From Bowmanella denitrificans (GTDB lineage Bacteria > Pseudomonadota > Gammaproteobacteria > Enterobacterales > Alteromonadaceae): a DNA stretch of 64,000 bases. The DNA is taken from NCBI RefSeq assembly GCF_002887595.1, contig NZ_PEBU01000012.1:62001-126000 (forward strand), read 5' to 3'. Under the pieces are notes generated by a model. That model ran no database searches, was not told where the DNA came from, and worked only from the letters and a program-made list of their open reading frames with translations. This document shows positions 55,228 through 62,654 of the stretch, piece by piece (within the stretch, counting starts at the first letter, position 1; each line of letters starts with the position of its first letter). The position numbers and the translations under genes are program-made.

Positions 55228-55839
55228 ATGACCAGCAGCACTCAGGTTGCACTGGCCGAACTGCGCCAGAAGATGCAAAGTTATGCGCCGTTGTCTGACC
55301 AGACCTGGCAGGCAATGCGCGAGATTTGCCGGACTCAAATGTTGCCCAAGGGCACCTACTGGCTGAAACCCGGCCAACAACCTGACCGCTTTGCTTTTGT
55401 GCACCGAGGGCTGCTGCGTATCTACGTGACGGACGGGCAGGGCCGCGAATACAACAAAATGTTTTTTGCCGAGGGCAGTTTCCCTGGCAGTATGGCGGCT
55501 CTTTTAGAGAAACGACAGTCTGATTTTGGCCTGCAGGCATTAGAGGACACCTGCCTGCTGGAAATTGATTTTGCCGCCTATCGCAGCTTACTGCAGCGTT
55601 TCCACGATCTGGCCCTTTATCAGGTGCACTACCTGGAAACCAACTGGTTACGCGCCAAGGATGTGCGCGAAGTGGCGTTGGTGCAGGAGGATGCCGCCAG
55701 CCGATATACCCGTTTTATGGATGAATTTGGCTATCTTGCCCATCGGTTACCTCAATATCATATTGCCTCGCATCTGGGCATTACGCCCACCCAGCTTAGT
55801 CGTATAAAAAAAGCCGGCATTATCAACCTATGTAAATGA
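55228..55839 (+). CDS. Crp/Fnr-family transcriptional regulator
   Basis: 203 residues. N-terminal cyclic nucleotide-like binding domain (LPKGTYWLKPGQQPDRFAFVHRGLLRIY) and a C-terminal helix-turn-helix (IASHLGITPTQLSRIKK). No cysteine cluster of the FNR type at the N-terminus. The partner ABM gene lies upstream and a nitroreductase gene downstream, suggesting redox or quinone related control. Confidence 0.88.
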   Translation: MTSSTQVALAELRQKMQSYAPLSDQTWQAMREICRTQMLPKGTYWLKPGQQPDRFAFVHRGLLRIYVTDGQGREYNKMFFAEGSFPGSMAALLEKRQSDFGLQALEDTCLLEIDFAAYRSLLQRFHDLALYQVHYLETNWLRAKDVREVALVQEDAASRYTRFMDEFGYLAHRLPQYHIASHLGITPTQLSRIKKAGIINLCK

Positions 55840-55896
55840 GTCAGCTGTGGCAGACCCTTATGCTTTTCCTACTGATTCAAACAGAGGAAAAACATA

Positions 55897-56523
55897 ATGT
55901 CTCTCATCGATGCATTAAACTGGCGCTATGCAGTACGCGCGTTTTCTGAACAAAAGCTGGACGATATGCAGGTTCTGCAGTTGCTGGAGGCAACCAGCAT
56001 GAGTGCTTCGTCCTATGGTCTGCAACCTTATCGTATTCTGGTGGTGCAGAATGACGGGCTCAGAGAAAAGTTGCTGAAGCATTCATTTGGTCAGAATAAG
56101 GTCAAGGATTGCTCGCACCTGCTGGTCTTTGCAGTGACAACTAAGCCAGTGATTGGCTTAGTGGATGAGCATTTCCAGCGGGTCAGCAGCATCAGAGACG
56201 AAGCGATTGACCAATATGTCGGCTACGCCAACCATATGAAGTCTGTGCTGGGGGGAATGAATGAACAGGCACAGCGGCAGTGGGCCCATGAACAAGCCTA
56301 TATTGCCCTTGGGACCTTGCTGACCAGTGCGGCGATGTTACGTATTGATAGCTGCCCCATGACAGGCATTGACCGGCAAGGTTTTGACCAGGAATTGGAT
56401 CTGGCCCGTTTTCAATTGACTACCTCCTTTATCTGCACCTTAGGTCATCGCCATCCTGATGATCTGGCCGCCAGCAAGGCTAAAGTCAGGGTGCCGCTGT
56501 CTGATTTGGTGGACTGGCAATGA
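55897..56523 (+). CDS. NAD(P)H-dependent nitroreductase-family oxidoreductase
   Basis: 208 residues; FMN-binding N-terminal RYAVRAFSEQKLDDMQV and SASSYGLQPYRILVV, and the C-terminal GHRHPDDLAASKAKVR, fit the NfsB/nitroreductase fold. Reduces quinones or nitro compounds. GAGGAAAA precedes the ATG. It overlaps the next gene by 4 bp. Confidence 0.9.
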   Translation: MSLIDALNWRYAVRAFSEQKLDDMQVLQLLEATSMSASSYGLQPYRILVVQNDGLREKLLKHSFGQNKVKDCSHLLVFAVTTKPVIGLVDEHFQRVSSIRDEAIDQYVGYANHMKSVLGGMNEQAQRQWAHEQAYIALGTLLTSAAMLRIDSCPMTGIDRQGFDQELDLARFQLTTSFICTLGHRHPDDLAASKAKVRVPLSDLVDWQ

Positions 56524-56966
56524 AACTGCTAGGCATTCTGGCGCTTTTAGCGGGGGCTGCCATTGCCACTCAGGCCAGCATGAACGCGCAACTTGGTGTG
56601 TTGTTACGTAATTCTTTGCTGGCCACCGCCATTGCGTTTACCGGCAGTATGTTGGTAACCCTGTTGGTGCTGCTTAGCAGCAGCGCCCATTTGCCTAAAC
56701 TGGATACCTGGTTGGCAGTACCTGTGCACTTATGGTTTGGTGGGGTATTAAGTGCATTAGGCGTGGGCTTGTTTTATTACCTGATCCCTAAAATGGGCGT
56801 AGGGCCGATGATGTCATTTGCACTGACCGGGCAGTTGCTGGTGGCGATGCTGGCCAGTCATTACGGGTGGTTTGGGTTGCCGGTAAAGTCGCTGGATGGC
56901 ATCAAGTTTTTGGGCATTGCTGCCCTAATCACCGGGATACTGCTGATTAACTGGAGAAATGCATGA
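56520..56966 (+). CDS. YdcZ/DUF606 membrane transporter-like protein
   Basis: 148 residues with five or so membrane helices, of the DUF606 branch of the drug/metabolite transporter group (GAAIATQASMNAQLG at the start, GVGPMMSFALTGQLLVAMLASHYG later). Substrate unknown. The ATG overlaps the nitroreductase stop, and its own stop overlaps the next gene by 4 bp: three coupled genes. Confidence 0.86.
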   Translation: MKLLGILALLAGAAIATQASMNAQLGVLLRNSLLATAIAFTGSMLVTLLVLLSSSAHLPKLDTWLAVPVHLWFGGVLSALGVGLFYYLIPKMGVGPMMSFALTGQLLVAMLASHYGWFGLPVKSLDGIKFLGIAALITGILLINWRNA

Positions 56967-57697
56967 ATAAATCCTCCCTGTTATGGCAGGCGAATATCGA
57001 TAACCAAGTGGCCCTGTGGCGATTTATGGGGGCTGACACCCTTAACCTGCAAGGTGAACTCTGGCATACATCAGTCAGTTGGCCGAATAAGCTCTGGCCT
57101 GACAAACTGCATAACGGCTTGGGTGAAGATATGCTCCACTTACTGAGCGATGCGCTAGCACCCAGCACTGTGGTGCCTGTGTGGACCGGGTTGCATCAAG
57201 AGTGCCCTGAAACTTTACCTGGACTGGCTAAAACCGGCGAGTTGGTGCAAATGTACCTTGATCTACAGGATTATGAGCAGTCCATAGGCACAGATAAGGT
57301 GGAGCTGGTGCATGTACAGGACCAAACTAGCTTACAACAGTGGTGGCAGATATGTCAGCAAGCCTTCGGCTACGACATCGATATTGAAGTGATGCGCAGA
57401 TTGATGGCGGAATCTGCGGTGAGAATACTGATGGCGGTAAATAACGGACAGCCCCTGGGTACAGCACTGCTACTGACAACCGGCAGGGTGGTTGGGCTGC
57501 ATCAGTTTGGTGTGGCACCTGCTTTTCAAGGGCAAGGCTTAGCCAAGCAGATGCTGCTGCAGATACTGGCACTGGCCAAGACCTGGCCAGTTGATTATAT
57601 GACATTGCAGGCATCCAGTGCCGGGTTAGGGTTATATACAAAGCAGGGTTTTGTTCAACAAGGCAAAGTACATAGCTATATGCTCAGTCCCGGATGA
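56963..57697 (+). CDS. GNAT-family N-acetyltransferase
   Basis: 244 residues. The acetyl-CoA motif is FGVAPAFQGQGLAKQMLLQI near 180-200, with YTKQGFVQQGKVHSYML at the end. The N-terminal half is less conserved and could be a degenerate second GNAT domain. Last of the coupled trio with the nitroreductase and YdcZ protein. Confidence 0.85.
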   Translation: MNKSSLLWQANIDNQVALWRFMGADTLNLQGELWHTSVSWPNKLWPDKLHNGLGEDMLHLLSDALAPSTVVPVWTGLHQECPETLPGLAKTGELVQMYLDLQDYEQSIGTDKVELVHVQDQTSLQQWWQICQQAFGYDIDIEVMRRLMAESAVRILMAVNNGQPLGTALLLTTGRVVGLHQFGVAPAFQGQGLAKQMLLQILALAKTWPVDYMTLQASSAGLGLYTKQGFVQQGKVHSYMLSPG

Positions 57698-57838
57698 CTG
57701 CAGATGGTCTGACTGGATGCGGTGTCCGGCGTTTGTGGCTTTGACACCCTCTGACAAGGGGGTACAATGATTATCTTTGTAACTTTCAGGCCAACGGACA
57801 GGTCTACTATGTCAGTATCCGGAACAATTGGAAATACG

Positions 57839-58558
57839 ATGCAAAAAGCCAAGTTAACGATCTTTGCTGCCTTGTTGGGAATGGTTTCTCTAGGCGCGCA
57901 AGCCAAGGAAGACTACAGTCAAATTAAAGCCAAACTGGTGGAAACGCTGGGGCTGTCGGTCAGCAATATTGAACCCGCCCCGGTGCCTGGCTTGTTGCAG
58001 GCGCTGACTAGTCGCGGTTTGTTCTACATCAGTGAAGATGGTAAATACCTGGTGCATGGCAGAGTGTTTAACCTGGATAATCAACTGCTGAATGAAACTG
58101 AAATGGCGCTGGGTTCGGTGCGGGCCGAGGGCATTAAGAAGTTCGATGATTCCATGGTGGAATTCAAAGCCAAGGATGAAAAGTACAAGGTCACGGTATT
58201 TACCGACACCACTTGTGGTTATTGTCGCAAATTACATTCGCAGATAGATCAGTATAACGATATGGGAATTACTGTGCGTTATCTGGCCTTTCCTCGCGGA
58301 GGTGTAAACAGTGAAGGTTATCAGGACCTGTTGTCTGTCTGGTGTGCGGATAACCCGAAAAAAGCCATGACCGACGCCAAAGCAGGTAAGGACATCGCCA
58401 GTAAAAGTTGCAACACCAAAGTCAGCGAACAATATGACTTTGGTCAGCAAATTGGCATAAATGGTACGCCAGCAATAATTCTGGAAGATGGCACTCTTAT
58501 CCCAGGCTACCAACCACCATCAGCGTTGAAAGCCCTGTTAGACGAACACCACTCCTGA
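57839..58558 (+). CDS. dsbC: Thiol:disulfide interchange protein DsbC
   Basis: Periplasmic disulfide isomerase. The ATG at 57839 gives a signal peptide (MQKAKLTIFAALLGMVSLGAQA); a longer frame from 57767 is rejected. The N-terminal dimerisation domain (about 25-85) precedes a thioredoxin domain with CGYC at 126-129 and cis-Pro in GINGTPAII. 239 residues, family length. It neighbours recJ, as in E. coli. Confidence 0.95.
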   Translation: MQKAKLTIFAALLGMVSLGAQAKEDYSQIKAKLVETLGLSVSNIEPAPVPGLLQALTSRGLFYISEDGKYLVHGRVFNLDNQLLNETEMALGSVRAEGIKKFDDSMVEFKAKDEKYKVTVFTDTTCGYCRKLHSQIDQYNDMGITVRYLAFPRGGVNSEGYQDLLSVWCADNPKKAMTDAKAGKDIASKSCNTKVSEQYDFGQQIGINGTPAIILEDGTLIPGYQPPSALKALLDEHHS

Positions 58559-58559
58559 T

Positions 58560-58581
58560 AAAGGGCGCGCAAGCGCCCTTT
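58560..58581 (+). terminator. Hairpin at the dsbC-recJ junction
   Basis: AAAGGGCGC (58560-58568), a GCAA loop and GCGCCCTTT (58573-58581) start two bases after the dsbC stop. It ends only 10 nt before the recJ ATG, so it may terminate dsbC and also mask the recJ start region. Confidence 0.7.
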
Positions 58582-58591
58582 AAAATGTCCT

Positions 58592-60313
58592 ATGCTGAAT
58601 ATTCGTTACCGACAAGCCGAATCCTGGCTGGAGCAAGAGGCTCCACTGCATCCGCGTTTAAAACAAATCTATGCCGGTCGTGGTATCCGCCAGATGGCGC
58701 AATTACAGCACAGCACCAAAGCTTTGCTGCATTACCAACAGCTGAACGGCATTGAACAGGCAGTGTCTGTACTGGCCCGTGCCTTGCAGCAAGCCAGAAA
58801 GCTGGTCATTATCGGCGATTTTGATGCCGATGGTGCTACCAGTACCGCCCTGTGTATGCTGGCCCTTAAACAAATGGGTGCGACGCAGGTTGAGTACCTG
58901 GTGCCGAATCGTTTCGATTTTGGTTATGGCCTGAGTCCGCAGATTGTTGATATGGCCCATCAGCAGGGGGCAGAATTGCTGATTACGGTGGACAATGGTA
59001 TCGCCTGCCTGGCGGGGGCCAGACGCGCCCGCGAGTTGGGTATGCAATTGCTGATCACCGACCACCATCTGCCGGGCAGTGAGTTGCCCCCGGCAGATGC
59101 CATAGTGAATCCCAATCTGACCAGATGCGATTTTCCGTCGAAAAACCTGGCCGGGGTGGGGGTGGCATTTTATCTGATGCTGGCTTTGTGTCGTTATTTG
59201 CAAAACACTGGCTGGTTTGCGCAAGCTGCAATACCTGTGCCTAATCTGGCCGACTTGCTGGATTTGGTGGCCCTTGGCACTGTGGCCGATGTGGTCCGAT
59301 TGGACCAAAACAACCGTATCTTAGTGCATCAGGGGCTGCAGCGAATTCGCAGCGGCCGCTGTCGACCTGGTATTCGCGCTATGGTGGAAGTGGCCGGACG
59401 GGAATGCGGACAAATTGCTGCATCTGATCTGGGGTTTGTACTGGGCCCCAGATTAAATGCCGCCGGCAGACTGGATGATATGGCGATGGGCATCGAATGC
59501 CTGTTAGCAGAGGAAGAAGGCAAGGCCAGACGTATGGCGGTGGAGCTGGATAGCCTTAACCGCGAGCGCCGGGAAATCGAAAGCAGTATGCAGGCCGAAG
59601 CCCTAAAAACCCTCGAGTTGCTAAGCTTTAACGAGCAGCAACTGCCGTCCGGATTGGTGTTATATCAGGCTGATTGGCACCAGGGAGTAATAGGTATACT
59701 TGCCGGGCGGATCAAAGACCGCTATTTCCGCCCCACCATCGCCTTTGCCCATCAGGATGACGAGGTGCTAAAAGGCTCTGCTCGTTCTATCCCTGGCCTG
59801 CATATTCGTGATTTACTGGAAGAGATCAACAGCCGCTATCCGGGCATTATTGAAAAGTTTGGCGGTCATGCCATGGCGGCCGGCCTGTCGCTTAAAGCCG
59901 AAAAGTTACCGGCTTTTGAACAGGTATTTCAACAGGTGGCGGACGAATGGTTGCAAGGCAAATCCCTGCAGGGAGAACTGTGGTCAGATGGTCAGTTGGA
60001 CGGCAGTGAACTGAATCTGGACTTCGCGCAGTTGTTGAAAGAATCTGGTCCCTGGGGCCAGGGCTTTGAAGAGCCATTATTTGACGGTGAATTTGAACTG
60101 CTGGACCAGCGACTGGTAGGTGATAAACATCTGAAAATGATGGTAAAGCAAGGCTCCGGGCCGTTGTTGGACGCCATTGCATTTAATGTTGATTTGGCGG
60201 TATGGCCAAACCGGCAAATCAAGCAGGTGCAGCTTGCCTATCGGCTGGATATTAATCATTTCCGCGGCAAAGTCTCCCTGCAGCTTATGGTAGAGGCATT
60301 AGCAGCATTATGA
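58592..60313 (+). CDS. recJ: Single-strand-specific exonuclease RecJ
   Basis: 5' to 3' exonuclease acting in recombination and mismatch repair. 573 residues; DHH-family motifs are DFDADG (76-81), TVDNGI and TDHH (156-159), with the DHHA1 motif GGHAMAAGLS in the C-terminal half. No Shine-Dalgarno precedes the ATG because the hairpin occupies that place. The next gene overlaps it by 4 bp. Confidence 0.95.
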   Translation: MLNIRYRQAESWLEQEAPLHPRLKQIYAGRGIRQMAQLQHSTKALLHYQQLNGIEQAVSVLARALQQARKLVIIGDFDADGATSTALCMLALKQMGATQVEYLVPNRFDFGYGLSPQIVDMAHQQGAELLITVDNGIACLAGARRARELGMQLLITDHHLPGSELPPADAIVNPNLTRCDFPSKNLAGVGVAFYLMLALCRYLQNTGWFAQAAIPVPNLADLLDLVALGTVADVVRLDQNNRILVHQGLQRIRSGRCRPGIRAMVEVAGRECGQIAASDLGFVLGPRLNAAGRLDDMAMGIECLLAEEEGKARRMAVELDSLNRERREIESSMQAEALKTLELLSFNEQQLPSGLVLYQADWHQGVIGILAGRIKDRYFRPTIAFAHQDDEVLKGSARSIPGLHIRDLLEEINSRYPGIIEKFGGHAMAAGLSLKAEKLPAFEQVFQQVADEWLQGKSLQGELWSDGQLDGSELNLDFAQLLKESGPWGQGFEEPLFDGEFELLDQRLVGDKHLKMMVKQGSGPLLDAIAFNVDLAVWPNRQIKQVQLAYRLDINHFRGKVSLQLMVEALAAL

Positions 60314-60594
60314 GCAAAGCCAACAAAGCGGTGCAGCAAATGTTGCAACGCCATCCTGATTTAGTCCATTCCCAGGATATGAAAGTCCGCTCTCATGTGC
60401 AGCGGGAAGAAGATGAATGGTTAGTCAACACCCTGATGCTGGAGGGGCAGGATGTACCGTTTAAATTCCGTCGCAAAAAGCGTTATCGCAGTTTGCAGGG
60501 GGCGCGCATCAATATTACTTACTATCCGGATACCGAAGTGGTGGCCGGACTGGAATTTGAATATATGAAAATCGTGCGGATTCGCCAGAGCTGA
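60310..60594 (+). CDS. Conserved hypothetical protein
   Basis: 94 residues, basic and soluble, with no signal peptide or membrane helix. It overlaps the recJ stop by 4 bp (ATGA), so it is translationally coupled. Charged segments such as PFKFRRKKRYRSL suggest possible nucleic acid contact. I do not recognise the family. recO follows after 59 bp. Confidence 0.75.
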   Translation: MSKANKAVQQMLQRHPDLVHSQDMKVRSHVQREEDEWLVNTLMLEGQDVPFKFRRKKRYRSLQGARINITYYPDTEVVAGLEFEYMKIVRIRQS

Positions 60595-60653
60595 ACGACT
60601 TTTACCCCTGACTACTGCTATTATGCACGGATTCTGACAATCGGGTATCCCCC

Positions 60654-61352
60654 TTGAATCACAGCAGTTTCGAAGCCTTTGTGCTGCATCGTCGCCCTTA
60701 CCGGGAAACCAGTTTTCTGGTGGATATATTTAGCCGTGAGTCTGGTCGCATCAGCCTGGTGGCCAAAGGGGTACGCAACAGCAAAAGCGCCAACCGCAGC
60801 CTGTTACAGCCTTTTGTGCCCTTGCAAATTAGCCTGGTGGGGCGTCATGAACTTAAGAACCTTAAACAGGTAGAAAGCACCGGTCGGGCCATCCCGTTAC
60901 AGGGTACCGCGCTGTTTTGCGCTTTGTATCTCAATGAACTGTTACAACGTTTGCTACCCTTGGAATTGTCGGCGGAAAACCTGTTTGATGCTTATGTACA
61001 ATCTCTGCTGAAGCTGCAAGCCGGTCAGGCTTTTGAGCCGTTGTTAAGGGAATATGAACTGCTACTGTTGGCCGAGTTAGGTTATCAGATTGATTTCTAT
61101 CATGATGCTGAGTCAGAGCAGGCCCTGCGCGGAGACAAATTTTACTGCCTTGATATTGAGCGAGGCTTTGTGCTTAGCCCGGTACAAAAAGCCAGTGCCT
61201 CGGATTTTCTCGGTGAGTGGTTGCTGCAGATTGCCGGGGGGGATTGGCAGCCCCATGCGCTACGTAGCGCCAAATTAATTAACCGTATGATGCTTAGGCC
61301 CTTACTCGGGAATAAGCCTTTAAAAAGTAGAGAGCTTTTCCAGAGCAATTAG
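60654..61352 (+). CDS. recO: DNA repair protein RecO
   Basis: Loads RecA on SSB-coated gaps with RecR. 232 residues. N-terminal OB fold (FEAFVLHRRPYRETSFLVDIFSRESGRISLVAKGVRNSKS), then a helical domain with YELLLLAELGY. The only credible start is TTG at 60654, with no strong ribosome binding site. Begins the recO-pdxJ-acpS run. Confidence 0.93.
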   Translation: MNHSSFEAFVLHRRPYRETSFLVDIFSRESGRISLVAKGVRNSKSANRSLLQPFVPLQISLVGRHELKNLKQVESTGRAIPLQGTALFCALYLNELLQRLLPLELSAENLFDAYVQSLLKLQAGQAFEPLLREYELLLLAELGYQIDFYHDAESEQALRGDKFYCLDIERGFVLSPVQKASASDFLGEWLLQIAGGDWQPHALRSAKLINRMMLRPLLGNKPLKSRELFQSN

Positions 61353-61367
61353 TGGAGTGTAGATGCA

Positions 61368-62099
61368 ATGAAAGACATTTTGCTGGGGGTCAATATTGAC
61401 CATGTGGCTACCTTAAGAAATGCCCGGGGAACGGCTTATCCCGATCCTGTGCATGCAGCCGAAATAGCAGAAAGAGCCGGGGCGGACGGTATTACTATTC
61501 ATCTGCGTGAAGACAGACGTCACATTATTGACCGGGACGTGGAAATTTTGCGTCAGACTTTGCAAACCCGCATGAATCTGGAAATGGCGGTCACTGAGGA
61601 AATGTTGCTAATCGCATCGCGTATCCGCCCGGAATTTTGCTGTCTGGTGCCGGAAAAACGTGAAGAATTGACCACTGAAGGTGGCCTGGACGTGGCAGGT
61701 AATCTGGAAAAGATCCGACTGGCCTGCGGCCGTCTGGCAGCCGAAGGCATACTGGTATCTTTGTTTATTGACGCTGATAAAGCGCAAATTGATGCGGCGA
61801 AACAGTCAGGTGCCCCCTATATAGAATTGCATACAGGCGCTTATGCCGAGGCGCGCAACGAACATGAACAGCAGCAAGAACTGGCCAAGATCGCAGAGGG
61901 GGCACGCTACGCTCACAGTCTGGGTCTAAAGGTCAATGCCGGCCACGGTTTGACATACCACAATGTCAAACCCATCGCTGCCATTCCTGAGATGATCGAG
62001 CTGAATATTGGTCATGCCATTGTCGGCCGCGCGGTGTTTGACGGCTTACCTAAAGCGGTGGCAGACATGAAGCGCCTGATGCTGGAAGCCAGACTGTAA
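61368..62099 (+). CDS. pdxJ: Pyridoxine 5'-phosphate synthase PdxJ
   Basis: Condenses 3-amino-2-oxopropyl phosphate and deoxyxylulose 5-phosphate to pyridoxine phosphate. 243 residues: [19 protein letters not shown] (9-27), [15 protein letters not shown]-like [11 protein letters not shown], and C-terminal [17 protein letters not shown]. Same pathway as epd and pdxH. recO precedes by 15 bp. Confidence 0.97.
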   Translation: MKDILLGVNIDHVATLRNARGTAYPDPVHAAEIAERAGADGITIHLREDRRHIIDRDVEILRQTLQTRMNLEMAVTEEMLLIASRIRPEFCCLVPEKREELTTEGGLDVAGNLEKIRLACGRLAAEGILVSLFIDADKAQIDAAKQSGAPYIELHTGAYAEARNEHEQQQELAKIAEGARYAHSLGLKVNAGHGLTYHNVKPIAAIPEMIELNIGHAIVGRAVFDGLPKAVADMKRLMLEARL

Positions 62100-62106
62100 A
62101 GATAAT

Positions 62107-62267
62107 TACCACAGAGACCCGGAGAACACAGAGGTGACCACAATAAAGATAGATTCGCCGCTTAGGCCAGTTGAATTGCTGGCGACTACTGACTGGTCGG
62201 GCGATAGTGCCGGGAATATACCTACTCTGAATACTCTGTGCCTTGTGTGTCTCTATGGTGACGTAAC
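62107..62267. repeat. Inverted-repeat element between pdxJ and acpS
   Basis: Left arm ACCACAGAGACCCGGAGAAC and right arm (CTCTGTGCC...TCTCTATGGT) are imperfect inverted repeats about 150 bp apart. The CACAGAGA-rich form resembles a repeat common in proteobacterial genomes. No coding capacity. Confidence 0.65.
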
Positions 62268-62270
62268 GAT

Positions 62271-62648
62271 ATGGCGATAATTGGTCTAGGCACAGACATA
62301 GTGGAAATTGCCCGTTTTCAGGAGCCGCTGGAAAAGTCCCGTCGTTTGGCCCAAAGGGTGCTGAGCGACGAAGAATTACTGGAATTTGATCAGCATAATT
62401 TCCCGGCCCGTTTTCTGGCCAAGCGTTTTGCTGCCAAAGAAGCCATGGTTAAAGCCATTGGTAATGGCATTGGCAATGGCGTTAGTTTCCGCCAGATGGA
62501 AGTGCGTCACCTTGCCAGTGGTGCCCCGTATCTACATATTAGTGGCTATTTGCAGGAGTTATGTGTGAGCAGGGGAGTCATGTCGATCCACCTTAGTATT
62601 GCCGATGAACAGCACTATGCAGTCGCCACGGTAATATTGGAGAGCTGA
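62271..62648 (+). CDS. acpS: Holo-[acyl-carrier-protein] synthase
   Basis: Attaches phosphopantetheine from CoA to apo-ACP. 125 residues with LGTDIVEIARF (metal ligand D8) and RFLAKRFAAKEAMVKAIG (E near 58). The pdxJ-acpS order is conserved in gammaproteobacteria, though here an inverted-repeat element separates the two. Confidence 0.95.
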   Translation: MAIIGLGTDIVEIARFQEPLEKSRRLAQRVLSDEELLEFDQHNFPARFLAKRFAAKEAMVKAIGNGIGNGVSFRQMEVRHLASGAPYLHISGYLQELCVSRGVMSIHLSIADEQHYAVATVILES

Positions 62649-62654
62649 ACAAGC

